A DNA stretch of 64,000 nt from Stichopus chloronotus (taxonomy: Eukaryota > Echinodermata > Holothuroidea > Aspidochirotida > Stichopodidae). The stretch is from the NCBI GenBank assembly GCA_021234535.1, contig CM037840.1, forward strand, positions 5,714,835-5,778,834. The letters run 5' to 3'. The notes below the pieces were generated by a model that ran no database searches, was not told the DNA's origin, and worked only from the letters and a program-made list of their open reading frames with translations. Numbering within the stretch: the stretch's first letter is position 1; each line of letters opens with the position of its first letter. Positions 23,801-36,142 of the stretch are shown here, piece after piece. Made by a program: the position numbers and the translations under genes.

Positions 23801-26800
23801 GCATAGGTTCCTTTGCTGACGCAAGGAACCAAAAATAAAAACTGGTGAGCTTCAAAAAGCATGCTCCTTTGCTCTTTATTTATTAAGCTTGGTCATGGCA
23901 AATACGACGTAGCCTCGAACTGCGAGATAGCGGTGTAAAAAAAACTGAAGTTGGGTAAATTGCCCCAATGATTCTTGCCAATTATTCTTCGCATAGTCCA
24001 GGAAACCACTATAGTCAACCTACTACCACTTCAGGGAGGGATGTCAAACATGAAATGAGACATTGATAAAAAACTTCCAAAGGCAACATTATTCTTCTCC
24101 ACATCCAATGTTTTGTGGAAAAAGATTGAATAATTATGATTTTATGCCGATTTTGAAAGTCCTAAACCCCTAAGGCATTCTCCAGACAGGGTTACAAATG
24201 ACGCCAATCACAAGGACATAACTTGTGCTCCCTTGATCAGTATGGTAATAGTGACGTTCATCTTGTCATGTCACATCCATATACGGGTTGATCAGTGCTC
24301 TATCACTAGAAGCATGAATCCTTTTCAGTAGCCTTCCCAACCAGACTGCGAATATGATTCATTTGTAACTTTTGTATAAAATTCATAAACAATTTTTCCC
24401 TCTAGGAAATTTTGTGAAGTTTCAATGAACCAGAATCCTGATTAATGCCTCGGTTGCTGATACATAATACTTGTCGTGGTGCTTTATTCACTTTGCTCAC
24501 AAACATTACGGTTATTATGATAAGGGGTCTGAGGGGAAAGCATGTTCCCCTCCTGTGAAGAAAATTTTTCTTTAGCTGAATTCTTTCAAATGCAATTTGT
24601 TGCAACAAATTGTACAATTGTGAAGTTGGTTTTGTAAAAAATTTGTTTTCCTTGGTATAATTTACAATACACAAACATTAAGTGTCCAAAGATTTTGGGA
24701 AAAAATTTTTTTGGCCCACCTTTGGTGAGGCCATGGCTCCCACTGCCCTACCCCTTCAGATCTACCAGTGATTGTGGTGAGAGAGAACTTATTGTCCCTG
24801 AATATAAATAAACATTTACATGATCTTCCCACATTTAGCGAATAAAAAAGAATGATGCAAGAAACATGCCATAATAACATCTTACTGTACACATTTAGTG
24901 AATAGAGAAGGACCATCTCCCGTCTCTTCTTCCTCCTGCTTGCCATCATGATGCAGCTGAAGACAGAATGATAGTCCATCGATATGACTAAGTTGGCCTG
25001 CACTCTTGGCAGTTGAAATGTGAGTTCCCTGGAAGAAGAAGAAAACATGATGGCGGGTAAGAGAGTCCCCATGCACTCCATGTATTGGAGGAATGATAAG
25101 TCATACTTGATGTTGTAGCTTAAACTGTTACAATCAATGTCCTGGGTTCTCATCCATTAGGCCTTTTTCACATTTAAGAACACACTGTACTTGTTGATAC
25201 TAAGTCCATGAGGAGGATTATCTACCATAGTTAAGAACGAGACGTGTTCACATTCAAGAATGAGTGAGTTTCTGAATAAGTTACCTTTCAGGATTAATAA
25301 CCTGGCACTGGTGTGAGAAGATCAAATCAGCTGGTTACTTTCAAATAGGCCAACCAATCATCAGTCATGTTGGGTTACCCTTAAGTCTGTGAGCGTTTAC
25401 ATTACATTTATTAAGAACCAACAAGGAATAAGGAAACTCTGAAAGGAGGATTATAACTAAACACAAACGTGGACTTAATTATGGGTACGCATCCACACTG
25501 CAAGAATTAATCGCCCTTGACGGCATGTTTATACTGTATGTGTGGAAATTCTTCAGTGCACCTGACTAAGGTGGCCAACCATCGAATGGTTGTAAACATA
25601 ACAGTATCAATGTTCAGAACTGTACTTTCCTATATCAGAGTAAACCTTAGGCTTTGACTCAAGAGTTTCTATCATGAAGGGATCAAGAGATGACTCTCAG
25701 CTCATTGGATAACTGTAAGATCATTAGTGTGATGACCGATAGCAGTGAGGAATTTTAAGCAAATAAAGTGGTTGTCCAGGCAACAACCAGTGACAAAAAC
25801 TTGGTTATCTTCCTCAAATTTGGTTGTTCCACAGCTTTAATACAATAACAAGTACAAAACTCTTTTTTTTTTGTCTGTATTTACCTACAACTAAAATGCC
25901 AAAAAATAAACTAAAATCCCACAAAATGATACACTATTAACAACAAACTAAGAAATCTCTCATAAATTTACACATTTATGCAATTTTATGCATTTGTTGC
26001 AAGGCACAAATTGGTCCTCCAAAAGTCTGTCAAGTATACGTGTTTGGGGTGTCCAAAATTTGGTCGTATCTGACAACCGGGTGACGGCACTACCAGATCA
26101 CAAGACGACTATTTAAGTCCATCACTGTGCATAGCTACATTGACTCACATGATAGCATGGTCTGAAAGTATCAGTGACACATCTTAGGGAGTTAAAAAGT
26201 ACATCCTTCTCAAACTAGATGTCATCCAGTGACTGGGAGCTTAAACACCCCACAGGTTACAAATTTAAAGATTCAGCTGGAAGAACTCAAATTCAAAATC
26301 AGAGGACCAAATTTGACATCAGTTACTATTACAAAATTGTGCACATTAAACAGAAAGATAGTTAACAAGATTTTGGTTGACATTCAAGGTTCGAAGGATC
26401 ATTTTACCAGCCTACTGTAAAAATGGCACCATACAGAGAATCTGTGAGCATTATTAACTGCATATGAAGCAATCAAAAAGACTGTACCCCATTGGTCCCT
26501 TTAACATAATTTCACTTCCATTAAAAAAAGAGAAAAAAAAGAGAAAAGATATTTCCAAGTGATATTAGTTAAGATAAGAAAAATTCCCAAAAGACAGCAG
26601 TCACTTGAAGATTTCATTCTCTTGTAACAGTTACCCAAAATCATCAACAAAGACAAACAGAAGTAGTTTCAAATATTAACAATAATGTAACAATTTGCAT
26701 TACGTTCACCAAAAAGAATACCAACAACAAGATTTTAACCACCCAGCATTTCTAGACAGTCCCACACTGCCAGCAGCTAACCACAAACTGAGAGCATACT

Positions 26801-29800
26801 GAAGAGAATGAAACTGAAAAAGAATAACATCAATAAAAGACAATGCAAAGAGGAGAAATAGTGAAACACTGGGTCACTCCAATTTTACAAAGATATATCT
26901 GAATCATGAATGAATCACTTAAAGATGCTTGAAATTAAATGAACTTTTAAAGGTTTCAGAAGTGAGTTCATCAACAAAGTATAAGAAAAGTATTTTGAAA
27001 AATGTATAGGAACTCACAGAAATTATCAAGGGACCCATGGGAAAATATAGGAGCCAATAGGATATTCCATAAAAAGTGTAAATCTGGCAAAAACTTTAGA
27101 AAAATAATTCTAGCTTCCCAATCATTTGAATATGCTGAACAGATTTACACTGTGGGTCATCTCACATTTAACAACTGAGCTTCTAAAACTTTGTGTTACA
27201 GTTTCCAGCCTATTTGTGCAGAAATGGTGAAAAGTTCCTTTAGGGCAACTGCTTAATTTAGATTGACGATGACATAAATGGCTAGAACTTTGTACAAATA
27301 GCTCTAGGAAGACTTCAGCCTAGGAAGACATTTTTTACAAAGGAAATATTAGCATACAGGAATATGGTTAACAAACAAACATGGAGGCAAATAAACTATG
27401 ATTATAGTTGATTTCTGACAATAAGAACAAAGACAACGAATTGTTATGGAATGAGAGAAACAATGACATGTAGAACTGTCCAGAGGGACATGGGATTGTC
27501 CTCAATGTTTCCAATGTTGACACACTGCACATCAGGATAGTGCAAGTTAGATTTTGTAAAATTATTCAGTTTGACATTATTCCAATAAAGAGGGCACTCT
27601 ATACTTACAAACTTCTGGGCAACAGTGTTGTAGTGTCCAAAGGACTGAGCCACAGATATAAATACAACCTTGTGGAGATCTGTGGGAATATTAAAATAAT
27701 AACATTTAAGTAGATAAAAAAAACTGCAAAAGGCATTGAAAGCAAGTAACATCAGATGAACAAGTACTTTGTAATGGTTTTGTATCTATGATGGACAGAT
27801 CAGGTTTCTACTACATCTTGAACTGATTTTTTATGGAAATCACAAACAGTTTGCTAATAATGGCATCACCATTGCTACTGGCATGGTAAACGTTAGTTAT
27901 AACGGCATGATTTTCAATAATGGTGTCGTAAATGTTTTAACAACGGCATGATTATCAATAACAGTGTAGTAAATGTTGGTAATATCAGTATGATTATCAT
28001 GACCCTTCTCCTTTCTTCATAAATAAAGTTTTCAACTGTAACAGCAAACACCAAAGCAATATTGGGTGAAGAGAATAATAAAATTGATATCACTAGTGAA
28101 AGTCCAATCTGATGTTACATGTGAGAAAGGAACAATGTCACTTTGTGAAATTTCCAGGACTTAAAGAAGGATAGTTTACATAGAGATGCACCGGATGTTA
28201 CGATCCAGCTGAACCAAATTTGTCCAGAGCTTAGTTGAAATCTGGCCAGACTGGAATTTTACAATGATTTTGAAAATTAGAATTTTACATGGTTTCTACA
28301 TTTCTAAATGCAACACCTTCATGATAGCAATGAATCTCAAAACTTTTAGTTGTTTACTGTTCCTTTGTAAGGATGTTCTGAAGTCACAAACAATAGTACA
28401 GTTGTCATTTTAGAGATCAACATCGAACAAAACCTTGAATCTGGTTGATGTTACAGTAAGTAAAGCATTTTGCCTTCATGAGTCTCTTTAACCCTCTACT
28501 ACTCCCTTTTTCTCGTACCCTCCTGCACTGAGGTAAGTGGTGACATCCATGTGACTGTATGTCCTTCTTGAGATCCCCACTTTACAAAGTTTTCTCAATG
28601 TGTTCACAATTTGACCCACTGACCTCCACCAAGAGCAAAAGGCTTATAATAATCAATGAGATATACACCCACATTGCAAACATGAGACTTGTCCAAGCAT
28701 CCCTTCATGATATACATTTAGATTTACATGTTCCACAACACGCAGACATGCCACCATGAAATCAAAGATTGTGATTATCACAGAAACAAAAAGTAACTGG
28801 ATTTCTTCCAGGAGCAGTTAAAGTGATTGCATGGGTCAAAAGTAAAAACATTTAAATTTCATGTCAAAATTTTCGTAGACTTCGTACAACACATCTTTGA
28901 TGGGTGGGTCGTTGCCAACAGTCAAGTCAGAACCACTGTCCCCAAAATCAAACCTACTGGTTATCTTTCTGGAACCCAGACAGACTGGTTTTATAAGACA
29001 GACATTTTGCCATATGCAAATAATGAAAATGGTCATAAGACTATGTTTTACTGTAGCAATTAATCAATTTCAGCAAACTTTTGCAAGTTTGCAGAAGGTG
29101 TATACCCATTTTCAACAAGTGACACATCCAATTTTTTCTACTGTGATAGGCGTCGGAATGCGTTAGAAGTTGAAAACTGGTTTTCAAGAATAATGACTGG
29201 CAATGTTACAGCTATGGACAAAATTCTCCGTTCAATAATTTACAACAGAGCAGACGATATGGACCTTTGATGTTAAGTTCCTAACACCTTTCAAGCCTGT
29301 TGAATATATAAGTGATAATCAAAAAAGATGAATTTGGCAGAAAGATGGCTATTGAAAGGAAGGAGTCTCCTCAGTTGCACCTCCCTGGTTATACTATTAC
29401 ACAATTCAATCACAGCATACTGTAGCAGAGAGCAGCTTAAAACACTACTGCTAAGGCCCACCAATCCAAATAAAGGAACAAAATATCTGCAATTAATGCA
29501 AGTACCGTGTGCAAAACAATGGAACAACTTTTTCAGGTTTTAGACACTTTTTTGGTCAATAATTTGCAAAAACAACATATTGTACATATTTTCTTCACAC
29601 CTTAACTAGTAACATCCTTTGCTTACATGCAAAGAAGCACACTGGGGAAGTTTCATACACATTACCATTGGATCTGACAACATCTTAAAAGAATAGCAGA
29701 ATGTCCAGCTAGCAGGACAATCTCTACACATTTAATGTATTGAGATAAAAAAGAAGGGTTTTTTATCCCTACTGAGGCACTTTCTGACAGAGTTTGTGAT

Positions 29801-32800
29801 TGACAGGTCATTTTTTACCACATATTTGTTAAGGGAAACACCCAATTTGGAGAAAAGAAGTGCAAACAATAATGCAAAGTGTATGCCTATCCTACTTCCA
29901 AACAATTGTCCTTAATTTCTAAAACTTTTCTAGGCCTTGAAATAATTTTCCAAATTTTCATAACTTTCCAGGTTTTCAAGGACGGCTGGAATCCTGGTTC
30001 AGAAAATTGTTGATGTATCCCCTGACTTCTCTTAGTTCCTCCAAATTAACACCAGCTTCATTCATGCTGCAACCACATAACACTGAAATTATCATAATCA
30101 ACAGCAAAGAGTGCAATTAAGAGATAAATTGCTAGCTGCAAAATTGCAATCTACAGTATTATTGCTATTTTCATTGCAAAATTGTGGTATTCGTTTTTGT
30201 TAATTTATCGATTATTTTGATATAGTAAAAATCCTAGTCTTCACGAATATAATCATACCTGTAAGTGAAATAAAAACAAGCACACATACAGTAAAGACAG
30301 TCAAATGAGAGATATCACCAAAAGAAAATAGGAGATACAAAATTAAACTCACAAACACCCATCATCTCACCATTAACTACTGTATACCTCAACCAAAAGC
30401 ATAGATCTAACCTACCCACTATCCAACTGCATACCAAAAACAGTTATCCCCACAACAAAACTGAACAAAATAGTGATCTATTACTGTAAATGACAGGGAA
30501 GAGGACTACTTACTTCTCACAACAGTTGATAGGAAATGATGGATGACAAATGAGCCATCAGCTTCATGCTCGGTAACCAAAATAAACTGATTCTTCTGCA
30601 AAAACAAGCATGAAGAACATCAATTATATACATATAAGCATAGCATATTAGCATATAATGCTTAAGTATTTATTTAAATGTACTACTGTGTCCTGTACAT
30701 TTGCTGTACCTTTGCTATACTGCACCTTTACTGTATGAGCACTGTACGGTGAGCATAACTGCTGAGTGACCCCCATGGGGGGTGACACTTGCATTTTCAG
30801 GTCACCTATGGGTATGACCCACTGTATGATCGTTAATACAAGGTCATGTAACCCCAAACTCAACTTATAACAGCCTTGCAACTGGCTCTGTGACAAGCCA
30901 CACTGTTTCATTTTCAGGCCAGCCAAACAATAATTCACCAGAAGTTGAACAAGGTCCCGTGATGCTAGATCAATCGGAATGTTTGCAAACTGCACTGAGA
31001 TATTTTTGGCAGTTTAAGAAGGTGCGCGTAAAAATTTTCCTTATGCAAAATTGCACAGGGAGAATATTACATTATCAGTCACATCAGAAATCTATATCAG
31101 AAACGCTAGACTTAATTGCCATACGTTCATTTTAAAGAAGCAGAAAGTAATTGCAGAAGACCCTGCATGCTAAAGCTATACCAGTATAATGGCAGGCTAC
31201 ACAGTGACAATATCGACTTACTGCACACAGTCTATTACCTTGGTGTCGAAAAATAATTCTAAGTCTAAGGTGAAAATCAGAGGAAATCCCAAAAATGTTT
31301 AAGTATATACACATCCTTTTGAGTGAAATTCCTATTACGTCAAAAAAGAAGTATTTTTTACTTTGTTACCTATAGTAGTGACAAAAGGCTACAAGAATTT
31401 GTGGTCAATTTGAAAATAATTCTACTTCCATGAAAGAAAAAAAACAGTACTTAACAACCCACAAGAAGGGTATGAGGATATGCACTGCCAATTAGCATAC
31501 ACATTTTAAGAGACTATGAGGATATGCTGTTTAAACTGGAATGACTGTGCTACACAGTATATTGTTAACAATGTACCTGTGAAAACTTTTCAAGACCCAA
31601 GTGGCTATGAAGATATGCAGTCAAGTTTCCATCTGTAGGTAAAGTAATCTCTGATTTGAAAAGACTCATCATCAGTACATATTGCTGTAAAAACGCTACA
31701 AGATAAAATTTTCTGGGGACAACGAGAATGCACAATCAAGGTGAGTGGGGTATTCCACAATTGTTCCACAGTAGGTTGTACAGATGATGCAAAATTTTGG
31801 AAAATTTGTATGGATGGTCATCAATTATTTAATTTGTGTGGCTAGATCACTTTTGATCTTGTTTCGACCCATGGGCTTTCTCCTATAAAATAGCAAAGTT
31901 TAAAATCTGGCTGTGATAATATTAACACACATTACAATACTTTAACAGATGACCACAACCTTCACAAAACCATGACTTAGTGTTGCCAGGTTTGAAATGT
32001 GACCTCCAGATTTTTGGTACAAATATAGAATACCCCGCTTCAACAATTTTCACTGTGCATTAGGATTTCTAGTCAAGCCACTTTGACTACGACTAAGAAT
32101 CCAGCAACAAATGGATTCCCAGTGACTGTCCAAGCCCTCACTTTGACTACAACTAGGAATCCATCTGAAAATGGATTCAGTCATAGTCTAGCCACTTCGA
32201 CTACGACTAGGAATCAGGCCACAAATGGATTTCAAGTGACTGTCAAGCCCTCACACTACGACTGCAACTAGGAATCCCGCCACAAATGGATTCCCAGTGA
32301 CTGTCACAGACCTCACACTATGACTACGACTAGAAAACCAGGAACAAATGGATTCACTATGACTGTCAAAGACCTCACACTATGACTTCAAGTAGGAATT
32401 CAGCTGCAAATGGATTCCTAGTCAGGTGGCCACTGTGACTTTAACTACAATAGGAATCCAGTGTAAAATGGATTTCCAATGACCAATGAGGGTGGAAGAG
32501 GGGAGTACATTAGTCCTACATGAAGAAAACTGAGACAAGTTCACAATAGCACATAGAAGTTTTTCAAAGCCCATCAGCCGAATTCCCTCTCATAGCATAG
32601 TGTGTTAGGGATAGGACTGTCATGCAACTGTTACTCTTCCCACGTGGGTTCAAATCCTCTTCTAATCCCTTTCCTTTTGCGGCTTTTAACTACCTTTCAA
32701 CTTCTGTTGTTTCTCTCCACAGATTTTCACAGGATGTCTGACTACAACTTTGTGAGATATGAAGAAAAAAAAAATCACCACAAAAGTCAAAGACTTCTTA

Positions 32801-34228
32801 AAAAGGAGTTGTAGAACCCCTTATGTCACTATTTCAGTTTTCCCTTGCTGACGTCATTTGTGGTCATGGATTCTAAATTCGTACACGTTTTTTTTTCTGA
32901 AGATACACCAATCCATTTTAAACATAGCACTGTGTCGTTCTCTAAAGCAAATAAGGTAGGCCTAAGACTTTATATAGTAGATGTACCTTGAGTCAATCAG
33001 TGCTTTGAGTTGATCAATGCATTTTTAACTCCAGTGAGGCTGTATGGGCCCAAAAGGAATTCCAAAGTAAGCACTGCCTACATTATATTTACTTCAAACA
33101 ACATCAAAAACAAGTATTTGCCATGTTATTTTTCATTTTCATGGTAAATTTTACTCGAAGTCAAATTTTTCAGTTTCAGCAATGTTGCTGGTCAACTGTC
33201 ATGTTTCAAAATATCAACCAGAATGTTTTCAGTAAAACTCTCATTCAATATTTGGATAGAAGAGGCAATATTTTTATCGTCTTTTGACATTATTATGTAT
33301 TTATTTGATAATAAGCAGTATTTTGATAGATCTTATTCTGACGTGATCAACTCAAGGTTTCATCATAAGCCTAGTAGGCCTATTTTGTACTGCCACGTTA
33401 AATTCAAAACCTTTTTCCAAGTAAGGACTAATTTTTAACACAAGCAAAAGGTATTAGAATGATAAGATCAAATTTATGACTACTTCTGTCAAGGTAAATA
33501 TATTATAATAATGTTTTCATATTTTTAGGATTAAAATGTCTGTTACGTGATCAACTCAGAGTCATAGTACCCCCATGCAACGACTAGGAGTGGGAATCCG
33601 TTTCCAGGATTTGGACTGAAAAAGTGTCTTTCAGTTTCACTGAGGCCGGGTATTCAATAGTTATTTAGGCCTAGTTACTCCAAATTTTTGAACTTATTCA
33701 GAATCACTCAATCAGTGACCGGAAGTGACGTATTCTTGCTAAAATCATTGTTTTTGCCTATTTTCACCCTAAACTTAACCCTAGCTCTCAATTTTAACCA
33801 TGATTGTTGGTTATTTAGATTAAAGCTAGGCTAGGTCTAAATGCTTTTTACACCTTCAACTTGGTTTATTCTCATCAAGTACTTGGCTAATCCTAACCAT
33901 CATCAACAACCTTGACTGGTGGTCACTGATTCTAAATAAGAGCCCAAATTTTCATGTGAAAACCTCAAGCCTAGGTTAGAAGTTGTTGGGGTTGGATTTT
34001 GAAATTCCGCTGCAATACTAATTATTTGTACTACGTCAGTACGTCCACCTTGGCACAGGGTGAGCGTAATTTAAGTACTAGATACGCGAAATAGGCCTAG
34101 TGGCATCAATTATTAACGTTTAGCCTATCGTTTACGTTGCCGTGAGCAAAACCCTAGTGAGTAATGTTACTAACTTTCTTAGATTCAACGTTTTCACCGA
34201 ATCCTACGAGAGAGTTCAAATCTGTCAT
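17851..34228 (-). CDS. ELP6: Elongator complex protein 6, complete, seven exons, 263 residues
   Basis: Exons on the minus strand: 34175-34228, 30514-30595, 27609-27679, 24886-25028, 21891-22080, 18376-18548 and 17851-17929. All have GT-AG borders, junction phases 0, 1, 0, 2, 0 and 2 agree, and the total is 264 codons including TAG; human ELP6 has 266 residues. Recognisable blocks: MTDLNSLVGF start, DGSFVIHHFLS in exon 2, VVFISVAQSFGHYNTVAQKF in exon 3, IDDLSVLMCLG and EFIHYCR in exon 5, LVHND and GFSKDVHGQVKI in exon 6, SFKFQY in exon 7. ELP6 is a RecA-fold-like subunit without Walker motifs that forms a ring with ELP4 and ELP5. That ring lets Elongator start the 5-carboxymethyl modification of wobble uridines in tRNA. 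An alternative exon 6 donor (after Gln at 18396) would lose VKI and breaks the phase with exon 7. The exon 7 acceptor is the least certain border. Confidence 0.95.
18307..18371 (+). repeat. Short direct duplication next to ELP6 exon 6
   Basis: CTCTCAGAGGATGAACCAAT occurs twice about 43 bases apart. The second copy ends just inside the intron, a few bases from the exon 6 donor at 18375-18376. Confidence 0.75.
18990..19513 (-). pseudogene. Coding-like relic inside ELP6 intron 5
   Basis: From an ATG at 19511-19513 the minus strand reads protein-like sequence (MHELITQELSGHLFTFLW) to a TGA near 19448-19450. It then continues in the same frame through EFDILIVCDDIIKDKTNHW to a TAG at 19268-19270. 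Another open frame of 71 codons follows at 19002-19217 in the same strand. The composition suggests a decayed gene or transposon fragment. No family is recognised, and chance open frames cannot be excluded. Confidence 0.25.
20055..20265 (+). repeat. Minisatellite, about 30-bp period (array 1, ELP6 intron 5)
   Basis: Six to seven imperfect units of the type AGGATCAGGGTGACTGCTAA followed by a TTGGCAGCC-like part run through this segment. A second array of the same unit lies at 21462-21612 in the same intron. Confidence 0.8.
21462..21612 (+). repeat. Minisatellite array 2 with the same unit as 20055-20265
   Basis: Four to five degenerate units containing GGATCAGGGTGACTGCTAA-like cores occur about 150 bases 3' (on the minus strand) of ELP6 exon 5. 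Confidence 0.7.
22610..23840 (+). repeat. Dispersed repeat bounded by TGGTTCCTTGC / GCAAGGAACCA
   Basis: TGGTTCCTTGC at 22639-22649 has an exact reverse complement at 23821-23831, and a variant recurs internally near 22957. Near the right end two units about 121 bp apart share CCAGTTCCCCCA, TGACCTTTGACC and ATATGGCAAACCTACATACC, followed by a CA-rich microsatellite. Tandem TGACCTTTGACC units before a short tail resemble non-LTR retrotransposon termini. The class is not certain. Confidence 0.55.
27853..27998 (+). repeat. Minisatellite, about 50-bp period, three units (ELP6 intron 3 side)
   Basis: Units contain GGCATGATTWTCAATAAYRG and GTAAATGTTNNTAA. They lie just upstream, on the minus strand, of ELP6 exon 3. 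Confidence 0.7.
28349..29752 (+). repeat. Dispersed element, longer copy of 13676-14362
   Basis: The end blocks match the copy at 13676-14362. Between them the minus strand has a protein-like stretch with an acceptor-like TTCCAG before it (GDSGSDLTVGNDPPIKDVLY, about 28860-28985), which may be a transposase or other coding relic. The whole unit sits in ELP6 intron 2. Confidence 0.5.
32063..32480 (+). repeat. Minisatellite, about 60-bp period, about seven units (ELP6 intron 1)
   Basis: The unit contains GACTACGACTAGGAATCC, ACAAATGGATTCC and AGTGACTGTCAAGCCCTCAC with point differences between units. The short plus-strand frame across it is a repeat artefact. Confidence 0.9.
32594..32668 (+). 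repeat. tRNA-like SINE head
   Basis: GTGTTAGGGATAGGACTG resembles an A-box region and GTGGGTTCAAATCC is a good B-box. The spacing is tRNA-like, but the flanks do not form an acceptor stem. This fits a tRNA-derived SINE more than a tRNA gene. Confidence 0.45.
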
Positions 34229-36030
34229 CGTAATGACGGACTTGCAGGATCACTCCAAAGTAGTCATTATACAAAGAAGAAATTTTGCGCTGAGTTCTGA
34301 TAACGATCAATTTGTTCGGACCTGATTCATGCGCGTTCGTCGATTGGATCCCAAGGGACAGTTGACAGGGGATTTCCCTTAATATGAGGGCGTCTTAAAT
34401 TTCCAATATTTTGTTACATACACTGTCCAGGAGCGTCCGTAATGATTATAACCATTCGTTGAGTCAGTCATCACCCCAGCTACAGTTTGTGAAGGGGTTA
34501 GAAAAATTTCTCTTTTACATATTTTTCATCATGTTGCTGAATATCAGTTCTGCATAACGTTTAGTGCAGAAAGTTAAAAGTGTTAAAAGCTTAAAGTTTA
34601 GTGTTATGCTGCAAATTAACAACAAAACGAAATCAAATAGGTGGTTCATGCAATTACTCCCTAGGCATCTGCTTTGCATGTTAAAAGTTTAACCACTCCA
34701 TGTAAGAAAAGACTATGCAATACTGTGGACCATCGTCATTGGAAAAAATGTCAATAATGATTTCAAAAAATCGATGATATATTCCACAGGATCTTCCGGC
34801 AAAACCGTAACATGTATATACAATCACCATGCACAGGCCATTTCTACGTGCAGGCCGGTCTTAGTTGTCCATTGGACTGTATACATGTACACTACGAACA
34901 TCATATATGTTGTATAGAGCAGGTGCCCAGTATAAATATGTTGGTGTGTACCGAAAGACAAAACTCATCACCAGACAGTTTCAATCCTCCCAACCACTTA
35001 CGTACGTTTAGTACCTCCCACCGTGTGTAACCAAAACGGTTACCGCCCGCGAGACCGACTGCCCGCGAGCCCGAAAGGCGGGGAGACCGATGGTCGAGGT
35101 CCGCGAGACACTATTTTGTGCAAGTTTGGGTCAGCTTCAATGGTTCTCATTTTTGTCTCTGAAATATATTTCCAGAAAAGAAAGATGATGGTATCACTTT
35201 TTTCATCTGACCTTGAGAGGGGTAAGAGCTTATGGCCTCAATTGGTGACCTTGAAATAAGAATCGAAACATGTCATGTTGTTACCTGTTGAATTAGTTTT
35301 TAAATTTTTTTTTACTATTGTTGTTATTTTCTTGTCGTTTTACAACTTCCTTTTTGGACTTACTGTTTCTTCAAGCCGTCCCCAAAGAATGTAATATATT
35401 CAGTACGGCGTCCCACAAGTTCTCAATGAGTAGAACCAGTTGTGAATTTCCCTATGGAAGCCTAAAATATAGCTTGGTGTGAGGCGGTACTGCCTTGGGG
35501 CGACTGCAGACCCTCCAGTTGCACATGGTAACAGGCTAAGAGAGAAGTGGTTGGGAATATTGTAACTGTCTGAGGTGAAAGCGACTACATTTAAACTAGG
35601 AGTTTTCACAGACAGAACTTTGGACAGGGGGAGGTGTCGAGGTCAGTGGTTGAGAGAAAAGAAATTTGTGGAAACGAGTGTAGGCCTATGCCTTTCAAGC
35701 AAAGATTTCAATTTTAATGACCCCAAAAGGCAATAGTGTTTGACTGTTTCTACCGAACAAAAAACAAATAAAACGTTGATCAGGACAAACTAACAATGGC
35801 TAGTGAACAGACCTTTTAACTGACTAGTCAGTCGTACCAAAGTATAGCAGCTTAGGGTTTGCCACAGCCTAAGGGCCCTATATTTGTTTAGTAACCTAGC
35901 CTATCAAGGTAATGTGGACCTGGGCTAATACCATGGATGTTAATTCTGGTTGATACTACGCCACATGGTCAGGTGCAAGAGAGGTAAAGAAGTACACGAC
36001 AAATAAGACAAATGCATGTTCCAAAGAGGA
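34229..36030. other. Region between ELP6 and histone H1
   Basis: This is upstream of the ELP6 start codon and downstream of the H1 3' end. A GC-rich patch at about 35038-35108 with repeated CCGCGAGACC-like words stands out from the AT-rich surroundings. Pieces at about 34960-35020 and 35405-35510 recur beyond H1 (see 38400-38660). No gene is seen. Confidence 0.5.
34960..35515 (+). repeat. Duplicated segment, copy 1 (partner at 38400-38660)
   Basis: CTCATCACCAGACAGTTTCAAT with CTCCCAACCACYTA, and further on AGAACCAGTTGWGAATTT with AAAATATAGCTT, occur in the same order at 38400-38660. The second copy lacks the GC-rich middle part. The two copies flank the histone H1 gene. Confidence 0.55.
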
Positions 36031-36037
36031 GATGGAC

Positions 36038-36049
36038 CTCTCTTTCTGG
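36038..36049 (-). promoter_or_regulatory. Histone downstream element (purine-rich)
   Basis: The minus strand reads CCAGAAAGAG about ten bases after the stem-loop. This matches the position and purine-rich character of the element that pairs with U7 snRNA in histone pre-mRNA 3' processing. Confidence 0.8.
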
Positions 36050-36059
36050 AGTATTTGGT

Positions 36060-36075
36060 GGCCCTGAAAAGAGCC
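36060..36075 (-). promoter_or_regulatory. Replication-dependent histone mRNA 3' stem-loop
   Basis: The minus strand reads GGCTCTTTTCAGGGCC: a six-base-pair stem with a four-base loop, flanked by AAC before and ACCA after as in animal histone genes. One stem pair is a U-G wobble where most genes have a Watson-Crick pair. It lies 67 bases past the stop codon of the full-length H1 frame, which shows that the mRNA is made in the replication-dependent, non-polyadenylated manner. SLBP would bind it. Confidence 0.93.
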
Positions 36076-36142
36076 GTTGATCTCGAACTTCTGACCCACA
36101 ACGCTGACCACGTTGAAAAGCAGCACTATAGTCTGCTCTGGC

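Noticed and set aside
32063..32480. Regular spaced repeats that might suggest a CRISPR array.
   Set aside because: The repeat unit has no unique spacers, the units are contiguous and imperfect, and the window is eukaryotic. It is a minisatellite.
32594..32668. Possible functional tRNA gene.
   Set aside because: A- and B-box-like words are present, but no acceptor stem or anticodon arm closes; a SINE head is likelier.
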